Assembly: GCA_934276485.1 (NCBI GenBank)
Contig: CAKQTE010000135.1
Location: 1-57,480 of the forward strand
DNA length: 57,480 nucleotides
From: an uncultured Spirochaetales bacterium
GTDB lineage: Bacteria > Spirochaetota > Spirochaetia > Sphaerochaetales > Sphaerochaetaceae
Direction: 5' to 3'
Both the position numbers and the translations under genes were made by a program. The notes beneath the pieces are model-generated. The model saw only the letters and a program-made list of their open reading frames with translations. It ran no database searches and was not told where the DNA came from. Positions 16,771-24,800 of this stretch are shown here, one piece after another (within the stretch, counting starts at the first letter, position 1; each line of letters begins with the position of its first letter).

Positions 16771-17808
16771 TTATACTCCTTTTCGAAGGGTCTTTCCTTC
16801 AATGAGTGTATATGCTATTTGGTTCTCTTCTTCTACAGGAGTTCCTTCCAATTCCTGAAAGAGTAGGGTTGCTGACAACAGGCCCTTTTCGATAGCACTC
16901 TGACTGATTGTTGTAAGCTCAACGCCTGTTAACGCTGGATCCATGATGCCATCAAATCCAACGACAGATATATCTTCTGGAATGGAATAGCCTTGGGCTC
17001 TAAGCTCTCCAATTAGACCTAAAGCAACAATGTCTGACATGCATAGAATGCAAGAAGGCTTGCCATTTTTGAGAATTTCTCTTGCGACATTCTTTCCATC
17101 TTCAAGGGTTGCACCACAGCTGGCAATTATTGCATCTTCAGGCTTGATTCCATGTTTGAGCATGCTCATTTGGTATCCAAGCTTACGTTTTTTGCATATT
17201 GTTGTAGCTTCTTCAGGTGTTGAGAATGCATATGCATCATCAGGAAGAGTTACGATAGCGATATCTTTGTGTCCATTATCGAGAACTGTATCCATGATCG
17301 TTTCAGATGCTTTAACATCATCAATACTAACGGAGATCATGCCTTTTTCCCCAATTCCATCGATTACAACAACAGGAAGGTTTCTTACTTTGAATGCTTC
17401 ACTGATCTTCTTGTTAAAGAAGAATCCCATTGCTATCAGACCATCTACAGGTGCATTCTTGATAGCTTCTGCAATTGAGGCATGCAATGGGGGAATAAGC
17501 ATTACAGTGTATCCATGTTCCTCGCAAACCATTCCAATTCCTTTTATTACCTCTTGTGTATATGGGTTTGACAGGGAATCAGAGAGCTTTTGTGGAAGCA
17601 GGAATCCAATGGACATGTGTCTGCCCTTTGAGAAGTTTCTAGCCATAGGATCAGGGGAGAATCGAAGTTCTTTCGCAACTGCAAGAATCTTCTCCTTTGC
17701 TTCCTTACTGATTCTTTCAGGACAGTTAAAGGCAAAAGAAACTGCAGTCTTCGAGTATCCAGAAGCCTTTGCGATATCTGAAATAGTAGTTCTTTTGCCT
17801 TTTACCAT
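16771..17808 (-). CDS. LacI-family transcriptional regulator
   Basis: A 345-residue sugar-responsive repressor. The N-terminal HTH and hinge read TISDIAKASGYSKTAVSFAF and continue to FSPDPMARNFSKG. The periplasmic-binding-protein-like effector domain covers about residues 60-340. It lies between the ABC permeases and malQ in the same operon and probably controls that operon. A matching operator-like palindrome sits inside the operon promoter. The inducer is likely a maltose-type sugar, from context only. Confidence 0.92.
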   Translation of the reverse strand: MVKGKRTTISDIAKASGYSKTAVSFAFNCPERISKEAKEKILAVAKELRFSPDPMARNFSKGRHMSIGFLLPQKLSDSLSNPYTQEVIKGIGMVCEEHGYTVMLIPPLHASIAEAIKNAPVDGLIAMGFFFNKKISEAFKVRNLPVVVIDGIGEKGMISVSIDDVKASETIMDTVLDNGHKDIAIVTLPDDAYAFSTPEEATTICKKRKLGYQMSMLKHGIKPEDAIIASCGATLEDGKNVAREILKNGKPSCILCMSDIVALGLIGELRAQGYSIPEDISVVGFDGIMDPALTGVELTTISQSAIEKGLLSATLLFQELEGTPVEEENQIAYTLIEGKTLRKGV

Positions 17809-17813
17809 GAGTT

Positions 17814-18653
17814 TTATCCTTTAACAGCACCAGCAAGGACACCCTTGATGATGTATTTTTGACATGAGATGAAAAATATTATTACAGGAAGCATAGCAAG
17901 TACAAGCATTGCCATCATAGCACCCATATCAACAGCACCATATCCACCTCTTAGATACTGGATAGCAACAGGAATTGTTCTGTGCTCAGAGCCAAGTGTC
18001 AGATAAGGGAGTAGGTAGTCATTCCATACCCACATGGTCTGCAATATTGCAAGTGTGATTGCAGTGCTTTTGAGCATTGGCATTACAACGAAGAAGAATG
18101 TCTTCACTGGTCCTGCTCCATCGATCATTGCAGCTTCTTCAAGTGCAATAGGAATTGATTTTATGAATCCTGCGAACATGAATGTTGCCATTCCGCAGCC
18201 AAAGCCAACGTACAGGACTATGATTCCTACTGGATTGTCCAAGTGGATCATATTGGCAAACTTACTCATTGTGAACATAACCATTTGGAATGGAACGATC
18301 ATTGAGAATGTGAGTGCAAAGTAGATCAGTGTTGTAAACCAGCTTTTTACCCTTGTTATGTACCATCCAAGCATACTTGTTGTCAAAAGAATGCATAATA
18401 CAGAAGCAAGAGTGATCCAGAGAGACCATTTGAATGCTGTAAAGAATCCAATGGATGTTAATCCTCTTGTGTAGTTTGTAAATCCTACAAATGTTTCAGC
18501 ATCAGGAAGCTTGAATGGGGCAGTTGAGATAAACAACTTTGATTTGAAGGAGTTCAGAAATACTACAACAATAGGCATGATGATAAAACATGCAATTATC
18601 AATAGTATTATAAATAGGACTATGTTAACGCTTTTCTTTTCAACTTTAGCCAT
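17814..18653 (-). CDS. Sugar ABC transporter permease, MalG type
   Basis: A 279-residue inner-membrane permease of the CUT1 carbohydrate family with six hydrophobic helices. The EAA loop that docks the ATPase is visible as LEEAAMIDGAGPVKTFF, and the C-terminus ends in IIKGVLAGAVKG as in MalG homologues. It follows the other permease with a one-base overlap. No ATP-binding subunit is encoded in this operon, so a shared MsmX/UgpC-type ATPase elsewhere is expected. Confidence 0.93.
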   Translation of the reverse strand: MAKVEKKSVNIVLFIILLIIACFIIMPIVVVFLNSFKSKLFISTAPFKLPDAETFVGFTNYTRGLTSIGFFTAFKWSLWITLASVLCILLTTSMLGWYITRVKSWFTTLIYFALTFSMIVPFQMVMFTMSKFANMIHLDNPVGIIVLYVGFGCGMATFMFAGFIKSIPIALEEAAMIDGAGPVKTFFFVVMPMLKSTAITLAILQTMWVWNDYLLPYLTLGSEHRTIPVAIQYLRGGYGAVDMGAMMAMLVLAMLPVIIFFISCQKYIIKGVLAGAVKG

Positions 18654-19498
18654 TAGTTTTCAACCTCCTTCTTTCTTGTGATAGCAAGCTGAGCTAGTGC
18701 AATACATGCAACCAGTATTGTAAATACAACAGCTTTAGCCTGTCCTACACCCTCAAATCCAATTCTGTTATAGAAGGTTTCATAGATGTTCATTGCAAGC
18801 ATTTCTGTCTTATGGTTAGGACCTCCCGCTGTGAGTGCAAGGTTCTGATCATATAGCTTGAATCCATTTGTTATAGTCATGAACAAACAGATTGTTATAG
18901 ATGGCATGACTGTTGGGATTACAATCTTAAATAGACGTGTTGCTGTTCCTGCGCCATCGATTTCTGCAGCTTCTAGCATATCAGAAGGAATGTTTTGGAT
19001 AGCTGCAATGTAGATTACCATCATATATCCAACATTTTGCCAATTCATCAAGATGACCAATCCCCAGAATCCGAATGATGCTCTTGCTGTGATAGATGTC
19101 TCAAAGTATGCAAGAACGCCATTTATGATAACGTTCCAAACCCATCCTAGAACGATTCCTCCAATGAGGTTTGGCATGAAGAATATTGTTCTGAATGCAT
19201 TTGTTCCTTTTACACCTCTTGTAAGTACCAGCGCGAGTGTAAAAGATAGAATATTGATCGATATAACAGTTACAACTGTGAAAGCGAGTGTAAACCAGAA
19301 AGCTGATGTGAAGTAGTTGTCGATAGTGAATGCTTTCACATAGTTGTCAAAGCCTACCCAAGTTGCGTTTGTTATTTTAGTGAATTTGCAAAATGACAGT
19401 ACCAAGCCCCAGATGAATGGGATAACGAAAGCTATCATAAAGCAGATCAGTGCTGGCAATGCAAATAGCCAGAAATATTTTTTAATAGATTTTTCCAT
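18653..19498 (-). CDS. Sugar ABC transporter permease, MalF type
   Basis: A 281-residue permease with six hydrophobic helices and the ATPase-docking loop MLEAAEIDGAGTATRLF. The start chosen is the ATG that gives MEKSIKKYFWLFALPALICF. A longer frame upstream would read through the terminator hairpin and has no membrane-protein character. It pairs with the MalG-type permease to form the channel for the binding protein encoded upstream. Confidence 0.92.
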   Translation of the reverse strand: MEKSIKKYFWLFALPALICFMIAFVIPFIWGLVLSFCKFTKITNATWVGFDNYVKAFTIDNYFTSAFWFTLAFTVVTVISINILSFTLALVLTRGVKGTNAFRTIFFMPNLIGGIVLGWVWNVIINGVLAYFETSITARASFGFWGLVILMNWQNVGYMMVIYIAAIQNIPSDMLEAAEIDGAGTATRLFKIVIPTVMPSITICLFMTITNGFKLYDQNLALTAGGPNHKTEMLAMNIYETFYNRIGFEGVGQAKAVVFTILVACIALAQLAITRKKEVEN

Positions 19499-19519
19499 AT
19501 GGTTTCCCCATGTGTAGGA

Positions 19520-19551
19520 TAAAAAAAGGTCGCCCCGAGAAGAGGCGACCT
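19520..19551 (-). terminator. Intercistronic terminator/attenuator after the binding-protein gene
   Basis: On the minus strand AGGTCGCC and GGCGACCT enclose a nine-base loop and are followed by seven T's. It lies between the binding-protein gene and the permeases. Partial termination here would give more binding protein than permease, as in many sugar operons. Confidence 0.88.
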
Positions 19552-19565
19552 GTAGAAAGTCTTGA

Positions 19566-20957
19566 TTATCTTCCTGCGATCTTTGCTTCTCTTGTCCAAG
19601 CATCCTGAGCTGCCTTTGTGACTGCATCCCAGTTCATTGTATAGTTTACATACTCGAGAAGAGCTGCACCGAAGTCTGCCTTCCACTGCTCTGAAGGAAT
19701 TGCTGCGAATGTCCAAGGAATTGAGGTAACTCCATCTTTGTTCATCCAAGCTACAATCTGAGCTGCGAGTGGGTCTGATGGCATTTCGTCTGCACCAAAT
19801 GAATTGAATGGTGTGATGAATCCAAGATTCTCGTTAACGATCTTCTTACCTGTCTCTGAAGAGAATAGCCATGTTAGGAATACATCTGCGCCCTTCTGAG
19901 CTGCTTCTGATGCGTTCTTGTTGATACAGAGGTAGTTCTCTGTTCCAATTGCAAGACCTGATGTCTCTTCTCCAGGGATTCCCATGTAGATAGGCATGAA
20001 CTTGATGTCGGAGTTAGCAACCTTGTTTCCAGGAACGTTTAGGATCTGGCTTGCAGCCCAGTTACCGTTCTGAACCATTGCACACTGGCCAAGAGCGAAC
20101 TCTGCCATTGAGTCATCAACACTCTTGCCGCCCAAGAGGCCTCTTGCTGTTGTGCTGTTGTTTAGGTATAGATCCCAAATCTGCTGGAATCTGTAGCTGT
20201 ACTTGAACAATAGTGTTGTAGCTGATACACCATAAAGTGTTGCATCTCCGCCACTTGCTCTATCTCTCATCTCTGCGTATAGAGGGATGTTAAATAGGTG
20301 AGTCTGCCATCTCCAGTCATTTCCTGGTGCCATTGATGTGGAAGCGAATACACCCTTGATGCCAAGCTGATCTTTCTTAGCCTGCATATCTTCAACAACT
20401 GCCTTTAGCTTATCAAATGAGTTGATTTCGTCCATTGAGGAAGCCTTAGCGCCTGGAAGAGCGAAATACTTCTGCATGATTGCGTCGTTGTAGATGATTC
20501 CGTAGCCTTCTACTGCATATGGGATAGCTGCAATCATTCCGTCTGGAGTCTTAAGAGCCATGGACTTGTCTGCTAGTAGACCATAGAATGATGTGTTTGA
20601 AAGATCTGCTACATCATCCAATGATCCCTGTAGTCCAATTGGTCCATTTGTCTGGAAGATTACAGGAGGATTGTTCTTAGCAATTTCTGACTTCAATGTT
20701 GATGCATATTGGTTAGAAGCTGCTGTCTCTACCTTGAGTGTGTAACCAGGATTCTCTGCTTCAAATGCTGGTTTAACGACATTTTTATATACATCTGCGA
20801 TTTCTGGTTTGAAGTTCAAGAAATAGATTTCTGTCTTTCCGCTTGTCTGAGCCTGTTGAGCACCTTTTGTGCTTGTCTGGGCTTCTTGAGCACCATTAGC
20901 GAATACGCCTGTGATTGCCATGAGTGCGATCAATAAGATACTGAGCGTCTTTTTCAT
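19566..20957 (-). CDS. Extracellular sugar-binding protein of ABC transporter
   Basis: A 463-residue family-1 solute-binding protein that captures sugar in the periplasm. The signal peptide MKKTLSILLIALMAITGVFA is followed by a mature N-terminus NGAQEAQ, a pattern common in spirochaete binding proteins. The body has typical features such as FALGQCAMVQNGNWAA and a C-terminal AWTREAKIAGR. The start chosen is the ATG behind AAAGGAGAAAAAC; the frame extends upstream over the promoter without signal-peptide character. Clustering with malQ suggests maltodextrin as substrate. Confidence 0.93.
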   Translation of the reverse strand: MKKTLSILLIALMAITGVFANGAQEAQTSTKGAQQAQTSGKTEIYFLNFKPEIADVYKNVVKPAFEAENPGYTLKVETAASNQYASTLKSEIAKNNPPVIFQTNGPIGLQGSLDDVADLSNTSFYGLLADKSMALKTPDGMIAAIPYAVEGYGIIYNDAIMQKYFALPGAKASSMDEINSFDKLKAVVEDMQAKKDQLGIKGVFASTSMAPGNDWRWQTHLFNIPLYAEMRDRASGGDATLYGVSATTLLFKYSYRFQQIWDLYLNNSTTARGLLGGKSVDDSMAEFALGQCAMVQNGNWAASQILNVPGNKVANSDIKFMPIYMGIPGEETSGLAIGTENYLCINKNASEAAQKGADVFLTWLFSSETGKKIVNENLGFITPFNSFGADEMPSDPLAAQIVAWMNKDGVTSIPWTFAAIPSEQWKADFGAALLEYVNYTMNWDAVTKAAQDAWTREAKIAGR

Positions 20958-21000
20958 GTTTTTCTCCTTTTGGGTGGCCAAATCTGACCTTATATTTCTG

Positions 21001-21029
21001 ATACTAAATCGGTTTTCTAAACCGGTCAA
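21001..21029 (-). promoter_or_regulatory. Promoter of the sugar ABC operon
   Basis: On the minus strand TTGACC and TAGTAT are 17 bases apart, followed by a leader of about 40 bases and the ribosome site of the binding-protein gene. The spacer is occupied by the operator described next. Confidence 0.7.
21010..21024. promoter_or_regulatory. LacI-type operator in the promoter spacer
   Basis: CGGTTT and AAACCG form a palindrome with a three-base centre. LacI-family operators are usually AT-flanked palindromes around CG, so this is a credible site for the regulator encoded in the same operon. Binding between -35 and -10 would block RNA polymerase. Confidence 0.55.
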
Positions 21030-21148
21030 CAAAAATTTTGAATTTTTTTCTTTCATCAAATTCAAGAAATAAATCGTTGTAATATCGAATGATAAAAAAT
21101 AGGTTAATAAATATCATGAACAAAGTATGTTTTAGTTCATTTTTACAG

Positions 21149-21177
21149 TTGCATGTATTATTCTCTCTCGGTAGAAT
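21149..21177 (+). promoter_or_regulatory. Promoter of the decarboxylase beta gene, probably leaderless
   Basis: TTGCAT and TAGAAT are 17 bases apart. The -10 element ends nine bases before the ATG, and the interval AAAGCCGTC contains no Shine-Dalgarno sequence. Confidence 0.5.
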
Positions 21178-21186
21178 AAAGCCGTC

Positions 21187-22332
21187 ATGAATAACTTCAA
21201 TATTTTTACAGCAAAGCTAGATGAGATTACTGCTTACTTTGGTCTAGGCTCTGGCGTAGAGATTTTTGGCCAGATAGTTATGATCTTGGTAGGCATACTT
21301 CTGATTTGGCTTGCTATCAAGAAGGAGATGGAGCCAACGCTTCTTCTTCCAATGGGTTTCGGAGCTATCTTGGTAAATATGCCAGGATCTATCATAGCAG
21401 GCGAAAATGGTATCCTTACTTGGTTATATAACACAGGTATCGATCACTACGAGGTTTTCCCATTGCTTCTATTTATTGGTATTGGAGCAATGATTGACTT
21501 TGGACCTCTTATTCAAAAGCCTTGGCTGATCTTTGTCGGAGCTGCAGGGCAGGGTGGAATCTTCTTGTCGATGATGCTTGCATCCTTCTTCTTCCCTCTC
21601 AATGATGCTGCTTCCATCGGTATCATAGGAGCTGCTGATGGTCCTACTGCAATTCTTGTTTCCCAGCGCTTGGGTTCTACATTCATAGCACCTATCTTGA
21701 TCGTTGCTTATTGCTATATGGCACTTGTTCCTATCATCCAGCCAGTGGTATTGAAAGCTACAACAACAAAGAAAGAGCGAGAGATCAAGATGACATATTC
21801 TGCGGCATCAATATCGAAGACAACAAAGATTATCTTCCCGATTGTTGTAACCATAATCTGTTCTTTGATCGCTCCAGACTCTGCTGCTCTTGTTGGCATG
21901 CTTATGTTTGGAAACCTCTTAAGAGAGTGTGGTGTTCTCGACTCTCTCTCTAGAGCTGCTCAAGATGTTCTTTCTCCTCTTATTTCACTATTGTTGGGAC
22001 TTGCAATTGCACCAATGCTAAACGCAAATGATCTATTGACAGTTGGAACATTGATGATCATCGTATTCGGTCTTCTTGCATTCATATTCGATACAGCTTG
22101 TGGAGTATTCTTTATCAAGATCGCTAACTTGTTCATTAAGGAAAATAAGCTCAATCCTCTTATTGGAGGTGCCGGAATTTCAGCATTCCCAATGTCTTCC
22201 CGTGTTGTACAGAAAGTAGGTCAGGAAGCTAATAAGCAGAACCATCTACTACCATTTGCGCTTGGGGCTAACGTTGCAGGCCAAATCGGATCTGTTCTTG
22301 CAGGTGGCCTATTACTAGGTCTATTGGGTTAA
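21187..22332 (+). CDS. Sodium ion-translocating decarboxylase beta subunit
   Basis: A 381-residue integral membrane protein of the OadB/GcdB/MmdB family. This subunit decarboxylates carboxybiotin and pumps sodium outward. Around eleven hydrophobic segments are present. The key Asp lies in GIIGAADGPTAILVS and the conserved C-terminal Ser/Arg region in GAGISAFPMSSRVVQKVGQ, both intact. The usual partners, a carboxyltransferase alpha subunit and a biotin carrier, are not in the window. Only a very small protein follows in the operon. The alpha subunit may be encoded elsewhere. Confidence 0.93.
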   Translation: MNNFNIFTAKLDEITAYFGLGSGVEIFGQIVMILVGILLIWLAIKKEMEPTLLLPMGFGAILVNMPGSIIAGENGILTWLYNTGIDHYEVFPLLLFIGIGAMIDFGPLIQKPWLIFVGAAGQGGIFLSMMLASFFFPLNDAASIGIIGAADGPTAILVSQRLGSTFIAPILIVAYCYMALVPIIQPVVLKATTTKKEREIKMTYSAASISKTTKIIFPIVVTIICSLIAPDSAALVGMLMFGNLLRECGVLDSLSRAAQDVLSPLISLLLGLAIAPMLNANDLLTVGTLMIIVFGLLAFIFDTACGVFFIKIANLFIKENKLNPLIGGAGISAFPMSSRVVQKVGQEANKQNHLLPFALGANVAGQIGSVLAGGLLLGLLG

Positions 22333-22344
22333 AGGAGGCTTTGT

Positions 22345-22512
22345 ATGGAAAAACTACTAGCAGCATTTCATGTTGCAGATATTGCTCAGAAATCACCACT
22401 ATTAGCAGTTGAAACAGGCTTCTTGGCTTGGGGGCTATTGGCTTTTTCAATGGCTGCTATCTTCGTAGTTGTATTGCTTGTTAACAAGTTTACTCACAAA
22501 AAGAAGAAATAA
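22345..22512 (+). CDS. 55-residue membrane protein, possible gamma-type subunit of the sodium pump
   Basis: The frame starts 12 bases after the beta-subunit gene, behind a perfect AAAGGAGG. The product has a 20-residue soluble start, one membrane helix at about residues 25-47 (LAWGLLAFSMAAIFVVVLLV) and a basic tail NKFTHKKKK. Gamma subunits of sodium-pump decarboxylases are small single-span proteins that hold the complex together, though usually longer and with the helix at the N-terminus. Position and ribosome site make a real gene likely. The gamma role is inference. Confidence 0.75.
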   Translation: MEKLLAAFHVADIAQKSPLLAVETGFLAWGLLAFSMAAIFVVVLLVNKFTHKKKK

Positions 22513-22530
22513 AAGAGTCTGTTTTATTCG

Positions 22531-22558
22531 AGGTCTATCGCAAGGTAGGCCTTTTTTT
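22531..22558 (+). terminator. Intrinsic terminator of the decarboxylase operon
   Basis: AGGTCTATC and GGTAGGCCT form a 9-bp stem closed by a GCAA tetraloop and followed by seven T's, 18 bases after the small gene. Confidence 0.92.
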
Positions 22559-22647
22559 GATTCTCGACAAATGTATATAAAAGTTGAAAATACTCTTGTC
22601 TTTTCTCTCTTTTATCTTCATTATTCGAGCATAAGGAGTAATGAAAA

Positions 22648-24099
22648 ATGGGCTTTTTCAAGCAGCTGAAAGAAGTGTCGATATCTGTGTTGCCAATTGC
22701 TCTAGGAGCACTTGTGCTTGGCCTCGTATTTAATGTCTTTTCAACTACTATTCCCATATGGCAATTCCTGCTTTCTGTTGCACTTGTAATCATTGGTCTT
22801 ACACTATTTTTGTTGGGAGTCAATTTGGGTGTTGTTCCTGTTGGAAATCACCTGGGCGCGCATGTAACTGCAAAGCATAATTTGTTATTGCTGATGGCAG
22901 TAGGCCTGTTTCTAGGCATGATCATTACAATCGCAGAACCTGATGTTGAGGTTCTTGCAGGCCAGGTTGTACAGATCAATCCATCTATTTCGAAAGTAAC
23001 ACTAGTTGTATTCATAGCTTTAGGCGTAGGGCTTTTTATGGCGCTATCATATTTGAGAACCATTACAGGTTTTTCACTCAAGCTATCATTTGTATTTGGA
23101 ATAATCCTGTTGTTTGGATTTGCATTCTTTGTTCCGGAGTTCTTCGTCTCTGTAGCGTTTGACTCAGGAGGAGCAACCACAGGACCTATGGCAGTTCCAT
23201 TTATAATGGCACTAGGATTGGGTCTTTCATCAACAAGAGCCCAAAAGGAATCCGATTCATTTGGATATACAGGACTTGCATCCATGGGACCTGTGTTGTT
23301 TGTTCTTATTCTAGGTCTAATTTCATCTGGAACATTCACACCTGTTGATGTTGCATCAGAGACGCTGCCTTTATCACAACAGTTTCTACATGTTTTGAAG
23401 GAAGTAGTGGTTGCACTACTACCTCTGATTGTTATTTGTGTCTTGGTCCAAACACTCATAATGAAGCTTCCAAGGATCAATGCATTGAGAATCTACTCTG
23501 GTATTATCTATACATTTATTGGAGTAACCTTATTCTTGTTTGCAGTTAAATCATCATTTATGCCGATTGCGTCTCAATTGGGAATCATAATATCTGAAAA
23601 GGGCGCTTGGCTGATATATATAGTTGGAACGCTATTTGGAGCAGCGGTTGTGCTTGCAGAACCTGCAATCTGGCTTTTGACAGAACAAGTAGAAGAGGTC
23701 TCTCAAGGTAGGATCAAGAGAAGCTTGATGATCACATTCATTGCAGTAGGAGTGTCGTTGGCAGTTCTCTTGTCGATGATCAGAATCAACTATGACTTGT
23801 CAATCTGGACATTCTTGGTTCCTGGATATTTAGTAATACTTGCCTTGATGCCATTCTGTCCAGAGCTGTTTGTTGGAATTGCGTTTGACTCAGGCGGCGT
23901 TGCTACAGGTCCAATGTCATCAACATTCCTTCTTCCATTTGCTATCGGAGCTGCAAGTGTGCTATCTGGAAACACTGCATCTGCAAGCTTTGGTATGATA
24001 GGCCTTATTGCAATGATGCCAATTCTATCGATTGAGATACTCGGTGTTGTATTTAATGTTACAATCAAGAGAGCTGCAAAAAAGGGGGCAGATAAATGA
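22648..24099 (+). CDS. DUF1538 membrane protein (internally duplicated)
   Basis: A 483-residue polytopic inner-membrane protein of the DUF1538 family, function unknown. It consists of two homologous halves of about 230 residues. Each contains the same signature in a re-entrant-like place: PEFFVSVAFDSGGATTGPM in the first and PELFVGIAFDSGGVATGPM in the second. Each half also has a PIASQLG/PVGNHLG-type motif and a conserved AEP. The inverted-repeat-like build and charged motifs within the membrane suggest a transporter. The gene overlaps the next, a double P-II-like protein, by four bases, so the two are probably a transporter and its regulator. The start is the ATG ten bases after AAGGAG. Confidence 0.85.
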   Translation: MGFFKQLKEVSISVLPIALGALVLGLVFNVFSTTIPIWQFLLSVALVIIGLTLFLLGVNLGVVPVGNHLGAHVTAKHNLLLLMAVGLFLGMIITIAEPDVEVLAGQVVQINPSISKVTLVVFIALGVGLFMALSYLRTITGFSLKLSFVFGIILLFGFAFFVPEFFVSVAFDSGGATTGPMAVPFIMALGLGLSSTRAQKESDSFGYTGLASMGPVLFVLILGLISSGTFTPVDVASETLPLSQQFLHVLKEVVVALLPLIVICVLVQTLIMKLPRINALRIYSGIIYTFIGVTLFLFAVKSSFMPIASQLGIIISEKGAWLIYIVGTLFGAAVVLAEPAIWLLTEQVEEVSQGRIKRSLMITFIAVGVSLAVLLSMIRINYDLSIWTFLVPGYLVILALMPFCPELFVGIAFDSGGVATGPMSSTFLLPFAIGAASVLSGNTASASFGMIGLIAMMPILSIEILGVVFNVTIKRAAKKGADK

Positions 24100-24683
24100 A
24101 TAAGATGATGATAGCGATCGTCAACAAGGGAGATGCTTCTAAGGTAATTGAAGCTGCACGCTCATCCGGTGCCCCTGGTGGAACCATCACAAGCGCAAGA
24201 GGCACTGCCACAAATTCAATTCTGGCAGCTTTGGGCTTGGGAGACAGCAAAAAGGAAGTTCTATATTCAATGATCCCTGCAGAGATAGAGAACTCTGTTG
24301 CGGATAGCATTAAGAAAAACGTAAAGACAAAAGGAATCCTTACATTCCTTTCTTCCGGGTTGGAGGTTGATATGGATAAGTGTGAATGGGTAATGATCCA
24401 GGTTATATGTGAGTTGGGATATGCTGAGGATATCATGGCATATGCAAGAAAGGCAGGAGCTGCTGGTGGAACTATCATCAATGCTCATGGAACAGCAAAG
24501 GAAGATGATATAAAGTTCTTTGGCTATCCTATTGTTGCAGAGAAGGAAATGCTTGTCATCGTAGAGAAGAAAGAGAAAGCTGCTGCTATCGAGAAAGCAA
24601 TTTCAGGGATGGAAGCCTTGAAGAAAAAGGGCAAGGCAATTCTCTTTACAATGCCTGTATCTTCTTTCTCAACGTTTAGCTAA
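24096..24683 (+). CDS. Tandem P-II-like regulatory protein
   Basis: A 195-residue cytoplasmic protein made of two P-II-like ferredoxin-fold units (about residues 1-95 and 100-190). The repeats are visible as SSGAPGGTITSARGT in the first and KAGAAGGTIINAHGT in the second, which is the P-II nucleotide-binding block. Classical P-II proteins are single-unit trimers that bind ATP/ADP and regulate transporters such as AmtB. A fused version downstream of a DUF1538 transporter suggests gating of that protein by nucleotide or metabolite level. The uridylylated Tyr motif of GlnB is not visible. Confidence 0.85.
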   Translation: MNKMMIAIVNKGDASKVIEAARSSGAPGGTITSARGTATNSILAALGLGDSKKEVLYSMIPAEIENSVADSIKKNVKTKGILTFLSSGLEVDMDKCEWVMIQVICELGYAEDIMAYARKAGAAGGTIINAHGTAKEDDIKFFGYPIVAEKEMLVIVEKKEKAAAIEKAISGMEALKKKGKAILFTMPVSSFSTFS

Positions 24684-24800
24684 CCTAAATTTGTATTTTC
24701 AATGTAGTTTCGAACTCACTACGTGATTTTTATATTGTTTTTACATAGACTAACTCTGATTGAATCAATATGATTTCTTGTTAATTCTTAGGAGTTAATC

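Noticed and set aside
17030..17824. 264-codon open frame opposite the LacI gene
   Set aside because: It is the antisense of a clear LacI-family gene. The product has no family and the length is explained by codon bias of the real gene.
22848..23480. 210-codon open frame opposite the DUF1538 gene
   Set aside because: Composition is rich in Thr, Asn and Pro, as expected from antisense of a hydrophobic protein. No start signals.
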